Assembly (NCBI RefSeq): GCF_017551775.1
Contig: NZ_JAFZKX010000086.1
Coordinates: forward strand, 1-50,584
Direction of reading: 5' to 3'
From: Fibrobacter sp.
GTDB lineage: Bacteria > Fibrobacterota > Fibrobacteria > Fibrobacterales > Fibrobacteraceae
Length of the DNA: 50,584 nucleotides
Each line of letters begins with the position of its first letter. Within the stretch, counting starts at the first letter, position 1. A program made the position numbers and the translations under genes. Below are positions 27,224 through 35,935 of the stretch, piece after piece. The notes beneath the pieces are model-generated. The model ran no database searches, was not told the DNA's origin, and saw only the letters and a list, made by a program, of their open reading frames with translations.

Positions 27224-28747
27224 ATGAATAAAATTATGCGTTTGGGGATTGTTGGCCTCTTGGCTTTTGCGGTCTTTGGCTGTGATTCTCCGTCGGATGC
27301 GTCTCGTAATAAAATTCTTGTTGGTCCGGAATCGGATTTGCAGGATGATGAGGATCTGCAGGGCGATGAACAGAAGGGAAGTTCTTCTAGTCATGGAGCG
27401 ATTGACTCTGTCGATTCAAGTGAAGATGCCGGGAAAGTGAATTCGCAGGATGGTGAACAGAAGGTGAGTTCTTCTAGTCGTGGTGCGATTGATCCTGTCG
27501 ATGCAAGTGAAGATATCAAGGAACTGGAAATCGTTTTGCGAGACTTCGAGGCGGGTTATCCCGATTTCGATAACTTCCAGTCGGCTGCCTACGCAAGCCA
27601 GACGAGCGCGTACAAAAACTTTGATACGTGGGTTTATCCCGGTTATGCGGACAATGCGGATTGGATGGCGCGCCGTGAGATTCCCGGCGGCTATGCGACT
27701 TATGGTTGCGGTAACCATAAGACTCCTGAATACGGAACGCCTGTGCTTGAAAATTCCGCTCAAGTCTGGTATGGCGAATTTAGGTTTTGTGATGAGGTCG
27801 ATACGCTAATGCGCGGTTTTGTTCACGACCTTTGCTCCGATGCGATAGAAGACTGGGGATCGGACTCAACGCACCAGTGTAATAAGCGTTGCCATGGCCT
27901 TTTGTGGTCGGAGAGGGTCTATATTACATCGAACATGGTGAAACCGGTTCTTTCGTTCCCGAAAGGGGAAGACGGCAAGCCGGACTTGCATGAGCCGAAC
28001 ATTGCCAAGGCGCGCGATGCTTGCGACAACAAGTATTTTGAACAGTGGTTCACCGATAACGATTTGAACAAGCGTTCCGATGGTACGTTGCCCCTTACTT
28101 CGCTTGATGCAAACTCGATGGGAATTTCGTATGACTGGAATAATGGTGGGTTCTATCCACTGGATTCCATTTCTGACAGGTCAGAATTTGTTTCGATAAA
28201 CCCGAAATACCCAAATCAGTTCGGTCCCCAGAGCTTGACTATTTACTGCCCTCCTTATAAATATGAGTATGCGTCGACGCAGAACGATAACAGGTTTGCG
28301 AATACATACGGCTTGTGCTCTGAATGGTTGTTGAATGGAGGCCCGAGAGTGGGTGACGCTGCCATAAATGCTGCGATGGCGGTAAACATTATTGGACTTT
28401 GGCATTTGCGCAATGCTGGCTATACCATGATGGGCTACGCACCGTTCAAGTATAAGAAGGATGCGGGCAAGGTGTTCGAGTTTACTTCCCAAGACGACTT
28501 GTGGGTCTTTGTCGATGGCGTGCTGGCTTTGGATTTGGGTGGAACGCATCTGCCTGCCAGAGGAAAGGTTGATTTGAAGAGCCTTGCTTCGGAAGGGCAT
28601 GGGTGCCATGCGGGTGACCCCCTGAAAGATTACTGCGAAGGACGTGTGGACGACAAGGGTGCATGGAAAGATGGCTCTTGGCATCATATCCACATATTCT
28701 ATGCGAATAGAAGTTCTGAAGGGTCGGCCCTGTACTTGAAGTTCTAG
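27224..28747 (+). CDS. Fibro-slime domain lipoprotein
   Basis: A 507-residue protein with a lipoprotein signal MNKIMRLGIVGLLAFAVFGC (lipobox Cys20) and a good SD sequence (AGGTGG). Residues about 25-105 are an acidic, Ser-rich linker containing a 29-residue tandem repeat. The rest carries fibro-slime features: IVLRDFEAGYPDFDNF near 107, an ARREIPGGYATYGCG region, FEFTSQDDLWVFVDGVLALDLGGTH near 425-448 and the ending HHIHIFYANRSSEGS. This domain was first noted in a slime mould and in Fibrobacter; members in F. succinogenes have been linked to cellulose-binding surface proteins. Many Cys suggest disulphides outside the cytoplasm. It is probably a cell-surface adhesin; its ligand is unknown. 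Confidence 0.88.
   Translation: MNKIMRLGIVGLLAFAVFGCDSPSDASRNKILVGPESDLQDDEDLQGDEQKGSSSSHGAIDSVDSSEDAGKVNSQDGEQKVSSSSRGAIDPVDASEDIKELEIVLRDFEAGYPDFDNFQSAAYASQTSAYKNFDTWVYPGYADNADWMARREIPGGYATYGCGNHKTPEYGTPVLENSAQVWYGEFRFCDEVDTLMRGFVHDLCSDAIEDWGSDSTHQCNKRCHGLLWSERVYITSNMVKPVLSFPKGEDGKPDLHEPNIAKARDACDNKYFEQWFTDNDLNKRSDGTLPLTSLDANSMGISYDWNNGGFYPLDSISDRSEFVSINPKYPNQFGPQSLTIYCPPYKYEYASTQNDNRFANTYGLCSEWLLNGGPRVGDAAINAAMAVNIIGLWHLRNAGYTMMGYAPFKYKKDAGKVFEFTSQDDLWVFVDGVLALDLGGTHLPARGKVDLKSLASEGHGCHAGDPLKDYCEGRVDDKGAWKDGSWHHIHIFYANRSSEGSALYLKF
27368..27541 (+). repeat. 87-bp imperfect tandem repeat in the lipoprotein linker
   Basis: Two copies with an 87-bp (29-codon) offset encode E-Q-K-x-SSSS-x-GAID-x-VD-x-SED. 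In-frame repetition in an extracellular linker suggests length variation between strains. Confidence 0.85.
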
Positions 28748-28772
28748 AGAATTTTGAAACATTTATTTTTTG

Positions 28773-28778
28773 TATATT
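28773..28778 (+). promoter_or_regulatory. -10 box 6 bp before the 28785 start codon
   Basis: TATATT lies only 6 bp upstream of the ATG, so the predicted +1 is the A of ATG and the mRNA would be leaderless. No convincing -35 box at 16-18 bp is seen. Confidence 0.45.
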
Positions 28779-28784
28779 TGACTT

Positions 28785-29186
28785 ATGCTCAAGAAACTTT
28801 TTATCGCCATTCTCGCGGCTGCGGCTTTCACGCTGGCGGCTGATCCCGTCACTGTCGAAGCCCGCCTGACCGAAATCCCGGGCAAGATGCCGAGCAACGA
28901 CCTGTACAGCTACGTGTACGTGTTCAAGTACAAGGTGCTGAAAGTCGTTTCGGGCAAGCTTGACGCGAAGGAAATCCTCGTGGGTGTGTACAACCCGCTC
29001 ATCGCCCGCGGCAAGGTCAAGGACAAGATGGCCGACAAGAGCAAGGGCAACGTGGGCGAGTTCAAGGCGAAGGCCAAGTACACGCTCAAGATTGTGCCGC
29101 TCGAAGGCAACTGGGACGGCGCTGTCGAAGACGAATACTTTGACGATGAAGCCCCGCGCTACCTGGCTGTGGAAGTTAATGAGTAG
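28785..29186 (+). CDS. Small secreted protein of unknown function
   Basis: A 133-residue protein with a signal peptide (MLKKLFIAILAAAAFTLAA). The mature domain of about 115 residues is Lys- and Val-rich, with alternating strand patterns (VTVEARLTEIPG, YSYVYVFKYKVLKVVSG, KYTLKIVPLEGNW) and an acidic end. I recognise no family; it looks like a small beta-sandwich or barrel in the periplasm. There is no SD sequence. It is followed by a long inverted-repeat element. Confidence 0.75.
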   Translation: MLKKLFIAILAAAAFTLAADPVTVEARLTEIPGKMPSNDLYSYVYVFKYKVLKVVSGKLDAKEILVGVYNPLIARGKVKDKMADKSKGNVGEFKAKAKYTLKIVPLEGNWDGAVEDEYFDDEAPRYLAVEVNE

Positions 29187-29191
29187 AATAT

Positions 29192-29288
29192 GGTCAATAG
29201 TCATTGGTCGTTAGTCATTAGAATGTGTTTGTGCAGCGTAGCTGCGATTGTTGAAACCAATAACTAGTGACCAATAACTAACTACTAC
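29192..29288. repeat. Long imperfect inverted repeat, copy A
   Basis: The left arm (about 29192-29221, containing TAGTCATTGGTCGTTAGT) pairs with the right arm (about 29256-29288, containing ACTAGTGACCAATAACTA) over roughly 24 bp with few mismatches. The loop includes the small hairpin GCAGC-GTA-GCTGC. The arms resemble those of the element at 34075-34160. It ends 2 bp before the MBOAT start codon and fills the whole intergenic gap. Confidence 0.75.
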
Positions 29289-29290
29289 AT

Positions 29291-30709
29291 ATGGTTTTTT
29301 CTTCCCAAATCTTTTTGTTCTATTTTCTGCCGACGTTCCTCGTTGGCTATTTCGTGCTGTTCCGTGCCGGGGTGAAGCATTCCGGTCTCAATTTCTTCAT
29401 TACCATATTCAGTTACATCTTTTACGGCTGGCTCGAGCCGTGGCTCGTCTTCTTGATGTTCGGCTCCACGCTCGTGGTGTACGTGAGCGGGCGGTTCATT
29501 TCTGCACCGGGCGCGAGCAAGCGGCAGCGTAACCTGGCGCTCCTCGCGGCGATTGTCGTGAACCTCGGCGCGCTCGGCTTCTTCAAGTACTACATGTTCG
29601 GCATGGGCGTCATCAACGACGTGGTGGCGAAGCTCGGCTGCGAGCCGTTCTCCGTGATGACGGTGCTGTTGCCGGTGGGCATCTCGTTCTACACGTTCCA
29701 GTCCATGAGCTACGCCATCGACGTGTGGCGCGGTACGGCCCCTCCGGTCAAGGACTTCGTGACGTTCGCCTGCTACGTGGCGCTGTTCCCGCAGTTGGTC
29801 GCGGGCCCGATCGTGCGCTACAATACGGTCGCCGAAGAACTCGCAACGCGTACGCACACGCTCGAAAACTTCGTCCGCGGCATCATGTTCTTCAGCTTCG
29901 GCTTTGCCGAGAAGATTTTCCTCGCGAACCAGGTGGGCATCATCGCTGACCGCGTGTTTGCCGCCGCCGCTCCGGGTGTTTTGAATACGTGGTGGGGTTC
30001 CATTGCGTACATGTTCCAAATTTATTTTGACTTCTCGGCGTATAGCAACATGGCGATTGGCCTCGGGCTTATGCTCGGGTTCCATTTCCCGCGCAACTTC
30101 AACGGCCCTTACCGCGCGGTGAGCATCACGGACTTCTGGAAAAAATGGCACATCTCGCTTACCAGCTGGTTCCGCGACTATCTGTACATCGCCCTCGGTG
30201 GAAACCGCGTGGGCAAAAAGCGCCTGTACTTTAATTTGTTCATGGTCATGTTCCTGAGCGGCGTGTGGCACGGCGCGAACTGGACGTTCGTTTGCTGGGG
30301 CCTGTACCATGCCTTCTTCATGATTGTGGAACGCGCGAACAACAAGAACGCCTTCTACTGGAAGGCCCCGAAGGTCGTGCAGATCTTGATTACGCAGGTC
30401 ATCGTGCTGTTCGGTTGGGTGCTGTTCCGTGCCGATAGCATTGGCGAAGCGTGGCGCATGTGGAAGGCGATGCTCGGGCTCAACCCGGTAAGCGCTGCCG
30501 ATGCCATCCTTTCGGCCGAAATCTTTACGCCCACCTGCGTGGTATTCATGGCTGTGGCCGCCGTCCTTTCTCTGTGGAAGTTCCGCAGCTTTGACTGGTG
30601 CAGCGAGGTGAAGCCCTGGAAGGCGGCTGTTGCCCTCGGGCTCTTCGTGCTCGCGACGCTTGCCCTGTTTACGCAGAGCTACAATCCGTTCCTGTATTTC
30701 CAGTTCTAG
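29291..30709 (+). CDS. MBOAT-family membrane O-acyltransferase (AlgI-like)
   Basis: A 472-residue polytopic membrane protein with about ten hydrophobic helices. It has MBOAT landmarks in order: LPVGISFYTFQSMSYAIDVWRG near 128-149, LFPQLVAGPIVRY near 164-176, YFDFSAYSNMAIGLGLMLGF near 244-263, FWKKWHISLTSWFRDYLYI near 282-300 and the catalytic-His motif SGVWHGANWTF near 321-331. AlgI-type proteins move acetyl groups across the inner membrane to O-acetylate exopolysaccharides or cell-wall glycans. The usual AlgJ/AlgX partner is not adjacent, so the acceptor is unknown. There is no SD sequence; the ATG sits right at the edge of an inverted-repeat element. Confidence 0.93.
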   Translation: MVFSSQIFLFYFLPTFLVGYFVLFRAGVKHSGLNFFITIFSYIFYGWLEPWLVFLMFGSTLVVYVSGRFISAPGASKRQRNLALLAAIVVNLGALGFFKYYMFGMGVINDVVAKLGCEPFSVMTVLLPVGISFYTFQSMSYAIDVWRGTAPPVKDFVTFACYVALFPQLVAGPIVRYNTVAEELATRTHTLENFVRGIMFFSFGFAEKIFLANQVGIIADRVFAAAAPGVLNTWWGSIAYMFQIYFDFSAYSNMAIGLGLMLGFHFPRNFNGPYRAVSITDFWKKWHISLTSWFRDYLYIALGGNRVGKKRLYFNLFMVMFLSGVWHGANWTFVCWGLYHAFFMIVERANNKNAFYWKAPKVVQILITQVIVLFGWVLFRADSIGEAWRMWKAMLGLNPVSAADAILSAEIFTPTCVVFMAVAAVLSLWKFRSFDWCSEVKPWKAAVALGLFVLATLALFTQSYNPFLYFQF

Positions 30710-30746
30710 GCCTCTTTTTGCCGCACTTTTTACTACATTGGGTAGT

Positions 30747-31457
30747 ATGAGTGAAAACGTTCAGAATATGGATGAAATTGCTGAGGAAGTCGAAGAAGAG
30801 CTCCCGAAAGTGGAGAGCAGCGAGGACCTTGCCCGCATAATCCAGGCTATCGTATTTGCGTCGCCCGATATCGTGACGATGAAGAAGTTGCGTGAAATTC
30901 TAGGCGATTTTTTGGATGCGCGCACCGTTTCTGATGCTCTCATAGCCGCAAACGACTCGCTGAACAAGATTAATTCTCCGTTCGAGATTGTGGAACAGGC
31001 CGGCGGTTACCGGTTCAGGACCCGCGCCAAGTATTACCCGTGGGTGCGCAAGTTGTTTCCGGAGGCGAATGCCCGCCGTTTGAGCCAGGCGGCCCTCGAA
31101 ACGCTCGCGGTGATTGCCTACCAGCAGCCGATTACGAAGGCGGCCATCGAACAGGTGCGCGGCGTGTCGTCGGTGGATGGTCCTATCCGCAATTTGCTCG
31201 ACAAGGGATTTATTGCCTTGGGCGCCCGCGCCGAGACGGTGGGCAACCCCTACACGTACATTACCACCCAGGAATTCATGAAGTATTTCGGCATCAACCG
31301 CATTCCCGAGGACCTGCCGCGCCTGCGCGAGTTCAGCGAACTCCTGGAAGCGGGGACGCTCGTGCCGCAATACGCGAAGCCCGATCCGGGCCCGACCGAA
31401 CCGGTGGAACAGGAACAGAATCCCGAACAGATTGAACTTTCGATGGGAGACCTGTAA
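30747..31457 (+). CDS. scpB: Segregation and condensation protein ScpB
   Basis: A 236-residue protein started at ATG 30747; a longer frame from 30630 would overlap the MBOAT gene in another frame. ScpB is the winged-helix kleisin partner (kite) of the SMC-ScpA condensin. Features are LARIIQAIVFASPDIVTMKKL, the second winged helix with LSQAALETLAVIAYQQPITKAAIEQVRGV, and NLLDKGFI...YITTQEFMKYFGI. An acidic/Pro tail follows. scpA is not next to it here. It ends by overlapping the mutS start (TAATG), so it is translationally coupled to mismatch repair. A TACATT box 7 bp before the ATG may be a -10. Confidence 0.94.
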   Translation: MSENVQNMDEIAEEVEEELPKVESSEDLARIIQAIVFASPDIVTMKKLREILGDFLDARTVSDALIAANDSLNKINSPFEIVEQAGGYRFRTRAKYYPWVRKLFPEANARRLSQAALETLAVIAYQQPITKAAIEQVRGVSSVDGPIRNLLDKGFIALGARAETVGNPYTYITTQEFMKYFGINRIPEDLPRLREFSELLEAGTLVPQYAKPDPGPTEPVEQEQNPEQIELSMGDL

Positions 31458-34069
31458 TGGCTGCTACCCCGTTGATGCAGCAGTATTACGAGATCAAGAA
31501 ACAGAATCCCGGCTGCATTTTGTTTTTTCGCATGGGCGACTTCTTCGAACTTTTCGAGGACGACGCCGTCATCGCTTCCAAGATATTAGGTATCACGCTC
31601 ACGAGCCGCAATAACGGGGCTTCGGGAGCCACCCCGCTCTGCGGGTTCCCGCATCATGCCGCGGACCGTTACGTGCCGAAGATGGTGGCGGCCGGTTACA
31701 GGATTGCGATTTGCGAGCAGGTGGAAGACCCGAAACTCGCGAAGGGTATCGTAAAACGCGATATCGTGGAAATTATCAGTGCCGGCACCGCGATGAACGA
31801 GGCTAACCTGAACGCGAAGGAGGCGAACTACCTCTTTGCGTACATGCCTGCGGAAAAGGATGCCGCGTTCGCCATTGCCGATGTGACGACGGGTTATTTG
31901 GCCGTATGCAAAAGCGGCGTGCAGGCGTTTGAATGCGAGTTCAGCCGACGCATGCCCAAGGAAATCATCGTGCCGGAAGGTTGCAGCATTCCGCAGCCCG
32001 TGATGGACCTGGTGAAGGCCGAAAACGTGCTGGTAACGGAACTGCCCCCGTTCATGTTCGGGGAAGAGCAGTGCCGTGACGTGCTGTATGGGCACTTCAA
32101 GGTGGAATCTCTGGTGGGGCTCGGGCTCGACGGACGCGAATGCGAGACCTGCGTCACGGGTGCCATGATGGCCTACCTGATGGACCAGAAAAAGTCCGAA
32201 CTTTCGCATTTTACGACGCTCGAGATTCTGAATCTCGACGACTACATGACGCTCGATCCGAGTACGCTTAGGAATCTGGAGCTCACGCGCCCGCTGAATG
32301 CGGACGATTACTCCAGTACGCTGTGCTATGTGCTCGACAATACGGTTACCGCGATGGGCGGCCGTACGCTCAAGGACTGGGTGAGCCACCCGCTGATTTC
32401 GGTTCCGCGCATTCGTGAGCGCGAGGAAGCCGTGGGGGAACTTGTCGGCAACCCCGTGGCGCTCGACGAGCTGAAGGAATCCCTCACGTCCATCCTCGAC
32501 ATGGAACGCCTTATGGGCCGTGTCGGCTCGGGCCGCGCCAACGCCCGCGACCTCGCGGGCATGGGACGCTCGCTTATGCAGGCGTCCCGGGTTGCCGACG
32601 TGCTCGAGGGCCTGCGCGCCCCGATGTTCGAAGGCCTGCGAGAAAAGCTCGTGCAGGCGAAGGGCCGCGGAGAGCAGTTGCTCGACAACTTCAACGAAGA
32701 CTTGCCCCTCACCGTTCGCGAAGGCGGAATGATCCGTCCGGGCGCGAATGCCGAACTCGATGCCATGAACGAGGACATCAAGGAACGCCGCGAATGGCTC
32801 GCGAACCTCGAAGTGCGCGAACGTGAACGCCTCGGAATTCCGCAACTGAAGGTCGGCTACAACCGCGTGTTCGGTTACTACATCGAAATTACCAAGGCGC
32901 AGATGGCGAAGGCCACGCAGCCCATACCCGAAGAGTACATCCGCAAGCAGACGACGGTGAACGGCGAACGCTATATCACTCCCGAGATGAAGGAGTGCGA
33001 ATCCGTCATCAGCAATGCCGAAGTGAACATCCATGCGCTCGAATACAAGATTTTCTGCGAACTGCGCGACCGCGTGAACGCATCGCGTGCCGAACTCCAG
33101 GAGATTGCCGATGCTATCGCGCGTGTCGACGCGCTGTACAGTTTCGCGCGGGCGGCCCGCAGGTACAACTACGTGTGCCCGGAGGTGGTCGAAGACGGAG
33201 GAATCGAGATCAAGGGCGGTTTCCATCCCGTGATTGTCGCGGTGAATCCCGACCAGGAATTCATCCCGAACGACGTGACGCTTTCGCCCGACGCAACGCG
33301 CCTGATGCTCATCACGGGCCCGAACATGGCGGGTAAATCGACATACCTGCGACAGACCGGACTTATCGTTTTGATGGCGCAAATCGGCTGCTTTGTGCCG
33401 GCGGAATCTGCCCGCATTGGGGTTGTGGACCGCATATTCACCCGCGTGGGTGCGAGCGACCGCCTGAGCCGCGGGCTTTCGACGTTCATGGTCGAGATGA
33501 TCGAGACCGCGAACATCCTGCGCAATGCGACCCCGCACAGCCTCGTGCTGCTCGATGAAATCGGGCGCGGCACCAGCACGTTCGACGGACTTTCCATTGC
33601 CTGGGCGATTGTGGAAACGCTCCACGACGAACCCGCAAGGCAGGCGCTTACGCTGTTCGCGACGCACTACCACGAATTGACCGGGCTTGTCGAAGGGCTC
33701 GAACACGCGGGCAACTTCCAGGTGGCCGTTCAGGAGAAGGGCGACAAGCTGGTGTTCCTCCACAAGATTCTCGCGGGCGCCTGCGATTCGAGCTACGGCA
33801 TCCATGTGGCTGAAATGGCGGGCCTCCCGAACAATGTGGTCCGGAGGGCGCGCAAGATTCTGCTCCGTCTCGAGAAGGAAAAGATTGACCCGAGTGACGG
33901 CGCCGTGAAGAAAAAGCAGAAGGAACATCCGCAGATTGACATGTTCGCCCCGCCCGACGAAAACACGCAGCTCCTGAAGGACGAAATCCGGAGACTCAAG
34001 CCCGAGGAAATGACTCCCATGCAGGCCCTCCAGCGTTTGATGGAACTGAAGGAAAATTACGGAAAATGA
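31457..34069 (+). CDS. mutS: DNA mismatch repair protein MutS
   Basis: An 870-residue MutS of full length. It binds base mismatches as a clamp and recruits MutL. The N-terminal mismatch-binding wedge FFELF is near residue 28-32. The connector, lever (EYIRKQTTVNGERYITPEMKE) and clamp domains follow, then the ATPase with Walker A GPNMAGKST near 620, the signature SDRLSRGLSTFMVEM, Walker B VLLDEIGRGTSTFDG near 700 and the His switch LFATHYHEL. The C-terminal tail includes MTPMQALQRLMELKE. Translation is coupled to scpB (TAATG). An inverted-repeat element lies directly behind the stop codon. Confidence 0.98.
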   Translation: MAATPLMQQYYEIKKQNPGCILFFRMGDFFELFEDDAVIASKILGITLTSRNNGASGATPLCGFPHHAADRYVPKMVAAGYRIAICEQVEDPKLAKGIVKRDIVEIISAGTAMNEANLNAKEANYLFAYMPAEKDAAFAIADVTTGYLAVCKSGVQAFECEFSRRMPKEIIVPEGCSIPQPVMDLVKAENVLVTELPPFMFGEEQCRDVLYGHFKVESLVGLGLDGRECETCVTGAMMAYLMDQKKSELSHFTTLEILNLDDYMTLDPSTLRNLELTRPLNADDYSSTLCYVLDNTVTAMGGRTLKDWVSHPLISVPRIREREEAVGELVGNPVALDELKESLTSILDMERLMGRVGSGRANARDLAGMGRSLMQASRVADVLEGLRAPMFEGLREKLVQAKGRGEQLLDNFNEDLPLTVREGGMIRPGANAELDAMNEDIKERREWLANLEVRERERLGIPQLKVGYNRVFGYYIEITKAQMAKATQPIPEEYIRKQTTVNGERYITPEMKECESVISNAEVNIHALEYKIFCELRDRVNASRAELQEIADAIARVDALYSFARAARRYNYVCPEVVEDGGIEIKGGFHPVIVAVNPDQEFIPNDVTLSPDATRLMLITGPNMAGKSTYLRQTGLIVLMAQIGCFVPAESARIGVVDRIFTRVGASDRLSRGLSTFMVEMIETANILRNATPHSLVLLDEIGRGTSTFDGLSIAWAIVETLHDEPARQALTLFATHYHELTGLVEGLEHAGNFQVAVQEKGDKLVFLHKILAGACDSSYGIHVAEMAGLPNNVVRRARKILLRLEKEKIDPSDGAVKKKQKEHPQIDMFAPPDENTQLLKDEIRRLKPEEMTPMQALQRLMELKENYGK

Positions 34070-34074
34070 GTTAC

Positions 34075-34160
34075 GAGTTCTGAGTTACTAGTTTTTAGTA
34101 ATGCAGAAGGAAAGAAGCTGTTTTAAACAGAAAAACTATGAACTAGTAACTAGGAACTAT
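34075..34160. repeat. Long imperfect inverted repeat, copy B
   Basis: The left arm (34075-34099, with TGAGTTACTAGTTTTTAG) pairs with the right arm (34136-34160, with CTATGAACTAGTAACTAGG) over about 23 bp. An inner hairpin CTGTTTTAAACAG lies at 34118-34130. The right arm shares AACTAGT-AC and AACTA blocks with copy A at 29192-29288. It starts 6 bp after the mutS stop and ends 10 bp before the next start codon. Confidence 0.75.
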
Positions 34161-34170
34161 TGACCACCTT

Positions 34171-34683
34171 ATGATTGACTTCGCCGCCTTGCAAGATTAC
34201 GTTTTTGAAAATCGGGTGTTCGATTCGGACTACCACGGTCTTGCGCATTGGCGGCAGGTGGAATTCAACGGGCTGCTGCTTGCGCCGGTAACGGGAGCCG
34301 ATATCACGGTGGTGCGCCTGTTCGCGCTTTTCCACGACTGCAAGCGGCAGGATGATGCGTACGACGGCGAGCACGGGGAACGTGGTGCCGCCTTCGCAAA
34401 GCAGTGCTTCGAGGAAAAGCGTCTCGATATCACGCAGGAACAGTTCAACAAGCTATATCATGCCTGCCGGATGCATACGCACGAGCGAGCCTCGGACGAT
34501 GCGACTGTCAATACCTGCTACGATGCCGATAGGCTTGACCTGGGTAGGGTTGGCATTCCGCTCAACCCCGAAAAGATGGCGACAAGTTTCGGCAAGAAGC
34601 TTGCCCGTGCCGCGCATTCCCAGAAGGTTTCCGTTTATGCGATGCGCGAATGGCTGCGTGCCGTCGCGCCTACGCTCCGCTAG
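34171..34683 (+). CDS. HD-superfamily hydrolase-like protein
   Basis: A 170-residue protein with HD-domain metal ligands: His in DSDYHGLAHW near 20-26, the His-Asp pair in ALFHDCKRQDDAYDGEHGERG near 51-70, His in CRMHTHER near 97-101 and the late Asp in CYDADRLDLGRVG near 113-125. HD proteins are metal-dependent phosphohydrolases acting on nucleotides or related substrates; the substrate here is unknown. There is no SD sequence and it follows an inverted-repeat element. Its last 4 bp overlap the convergent barrel gene. Confidence 0.8.
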   Translation: MIDFAALQDYVFENRVFDSDYHGLAHWRQVEFNGLLLAPVTGADITVVRLFALFHDCKRQDDAYDGEHGERGAAFAKQCFEEKRLDITQEQFNKLYHACRMHTHERASDDATVNTCYDADRLDLGRVGIPLNPEKMATSFGKKLARAAHSQKVSVYAMREWLRAVAPTLR

Positions 34684-35933
34684 AAACCGATACTGACTTG
34701 TCCCATGTAGATTCGTTCTTCATCCTGGCCGGTGAAATATCCGAGTTCTTCGGCCCATGTGGTGAATTCGAATGTCACGAGATGGAGTACTTCGAGGCTT
34801 ACGCCTGCGGAAGGGTAGCCGCCTTTGAAACCGCCGGCGAGGCGCAGGCTCAGCGCGCGGATTTCGTTGTTGTAGCCGGGCCAGGCGAGCAGGGTCTGTT
34901 CCACTTCGAGGCCGAAGTTCAGGTGGCTTAGGATCTTGTAGTTCTTCTCGGAGTTGATGGCGTCCGCGAAGTCGCAGGCGACGTTGAACTTTCGGGCATA
35001 GGCCGTGTTCTTGTTGAAGAATCTCGGGCTGTAGTTTATGCCCACGCTCAAGTTCGGTGTAATCGTATCTCCGGCCAAATCCTTGAAGTAGACGTCACGT
35101 AGCGATGCGCCTACGCGGATTTCGCGGGTGAGCTGGTAGAGCACGCCGAAATCAAGACCGAAGGAGAGGGATTTGGAATCGAATATATGGTCGGCCGCGT
35201 CGTGGTAGCGGTCATCGAGAGTGTCTTGCAGCGAGGAGTAGTTCAGGATGTCGACGGTGATGACCTCGACCTTGTGGCGCTTTGCTGCCTTCAAGCCCAT
35301 ACCGACGGAGAAGTTGTTGGTGAATGCGACAGAAAAACCGCCCTGTATCACGGCGTCCACGTAGAACGTGTCCACACCGATGAAGGGGAGCACCAGGCCT
35401 CCGTCCAGGTACGGTGCCACGCTCGCGTCGACCCATATCGCGCCGCCGAAACCACGGAGGGCGAGTTCCGCATCCATCTTGAGTTTCATGGTGAGGTACT
35501 GGTGGTCGTATGAGTTGATTTTGTGCACGAGTTCGGGATGGGTGGACAGCGTATCCATGAGCAACTCGTTTTCGTCGAGGCCCGTGGTTTCGGCTGCCTT
35601 GTGCACGCGTTGGTAGAGCTTCTGCAAATCCTTCGCCACGTTATAGGTGGAGAAGTAGTTTTCGAAGGGGCCTGCGCCGCCCAGGTTCAGTCGCGCGTCT
35701 CCGAAGAAGTTGCGCGGGTAGTAGCCTTGTTCGGGGCGCTTGCTGTAGTTGCCCAGTCGGTTGATTTGGGAGAGCCCCGCGTAGTTGTAGTAAATGGCTT
35801 CTTTGTCGTCGACGACGGCCACGTGGGCGTTACCCATGGATTCGCCGCGCATGGAATGGTGGGTCGGTGCCTTGGCGGCAAGGGCGATTACCGCAAATCC
35901 GAGTACATAGAATGCTACAAGAATCAGTCTCAT
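34680..35933 (-). CDS. Outer-membrane barrel, PorV/FadL-like
   Basis: A 417-residue protein with a signal peptide (residues 1-19, ALA). The mature start has a pattern common to PorV/UPF0164 and FadL-like barrels: RGESMGNAHVAVVDDKEAIYYNYAGLSQI. Many amphipathic strands follow, ending in MGQVSIGF with the C-terminal Phe of BAM-inserted barrels. A helical excursion near 90-140 is unusual. PorV takes part in T9SS; a link to the T9SS-like tails in this window is possible but not shown. It starts 2 bp after the stop of the TPR lipoprotein gene, with GGAGG inside that gene, so the two are coupled. Confidence 0.8.
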   Translation of the reverse strand: MRLILVAFYVLGFAVIALAAKAPTHHSMRGESMGNAHVAVVDDKEAIYYNYAGLSQINRLGNYSKRPEQGYYPRNFFGDARLNLGGAGPFENYFSTYNVAKDLQKLYQRVHKAAETTGLDENELLMDTLSTHPELVHKINSYDHQYLTMKLKMDAELALRGFGGAIWVDASVAPYLDGGLVLPFIGVDTFYVDAVIQGGFSVAFTNNFSVGMGLKAAKRHKVEVITVDILNYSSLQDTLDDRYHDAADHIFDSKSLSFGLDFGVLYQLTREIRVGASLRDVYFKDLAGDTITPNLSVGINYSPRFFNKNTAYARKFNVACDFADAINSEKNYKILSHLNFGLEVEQTLLAWPGYNNEIRALSLRLAGGFKGGYPSAGVSLEVLHLVTFEFTTWAEELGYFTGQDEERIYMGQVSIGF

Positions 35934-35935
35934 TG

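Noticed and set aside
31586-33928. A 780-codon open frame antisense to mutS
   Set aside because: mutS has every family motif and full length; the antisense frame has none and the same shadow composition.
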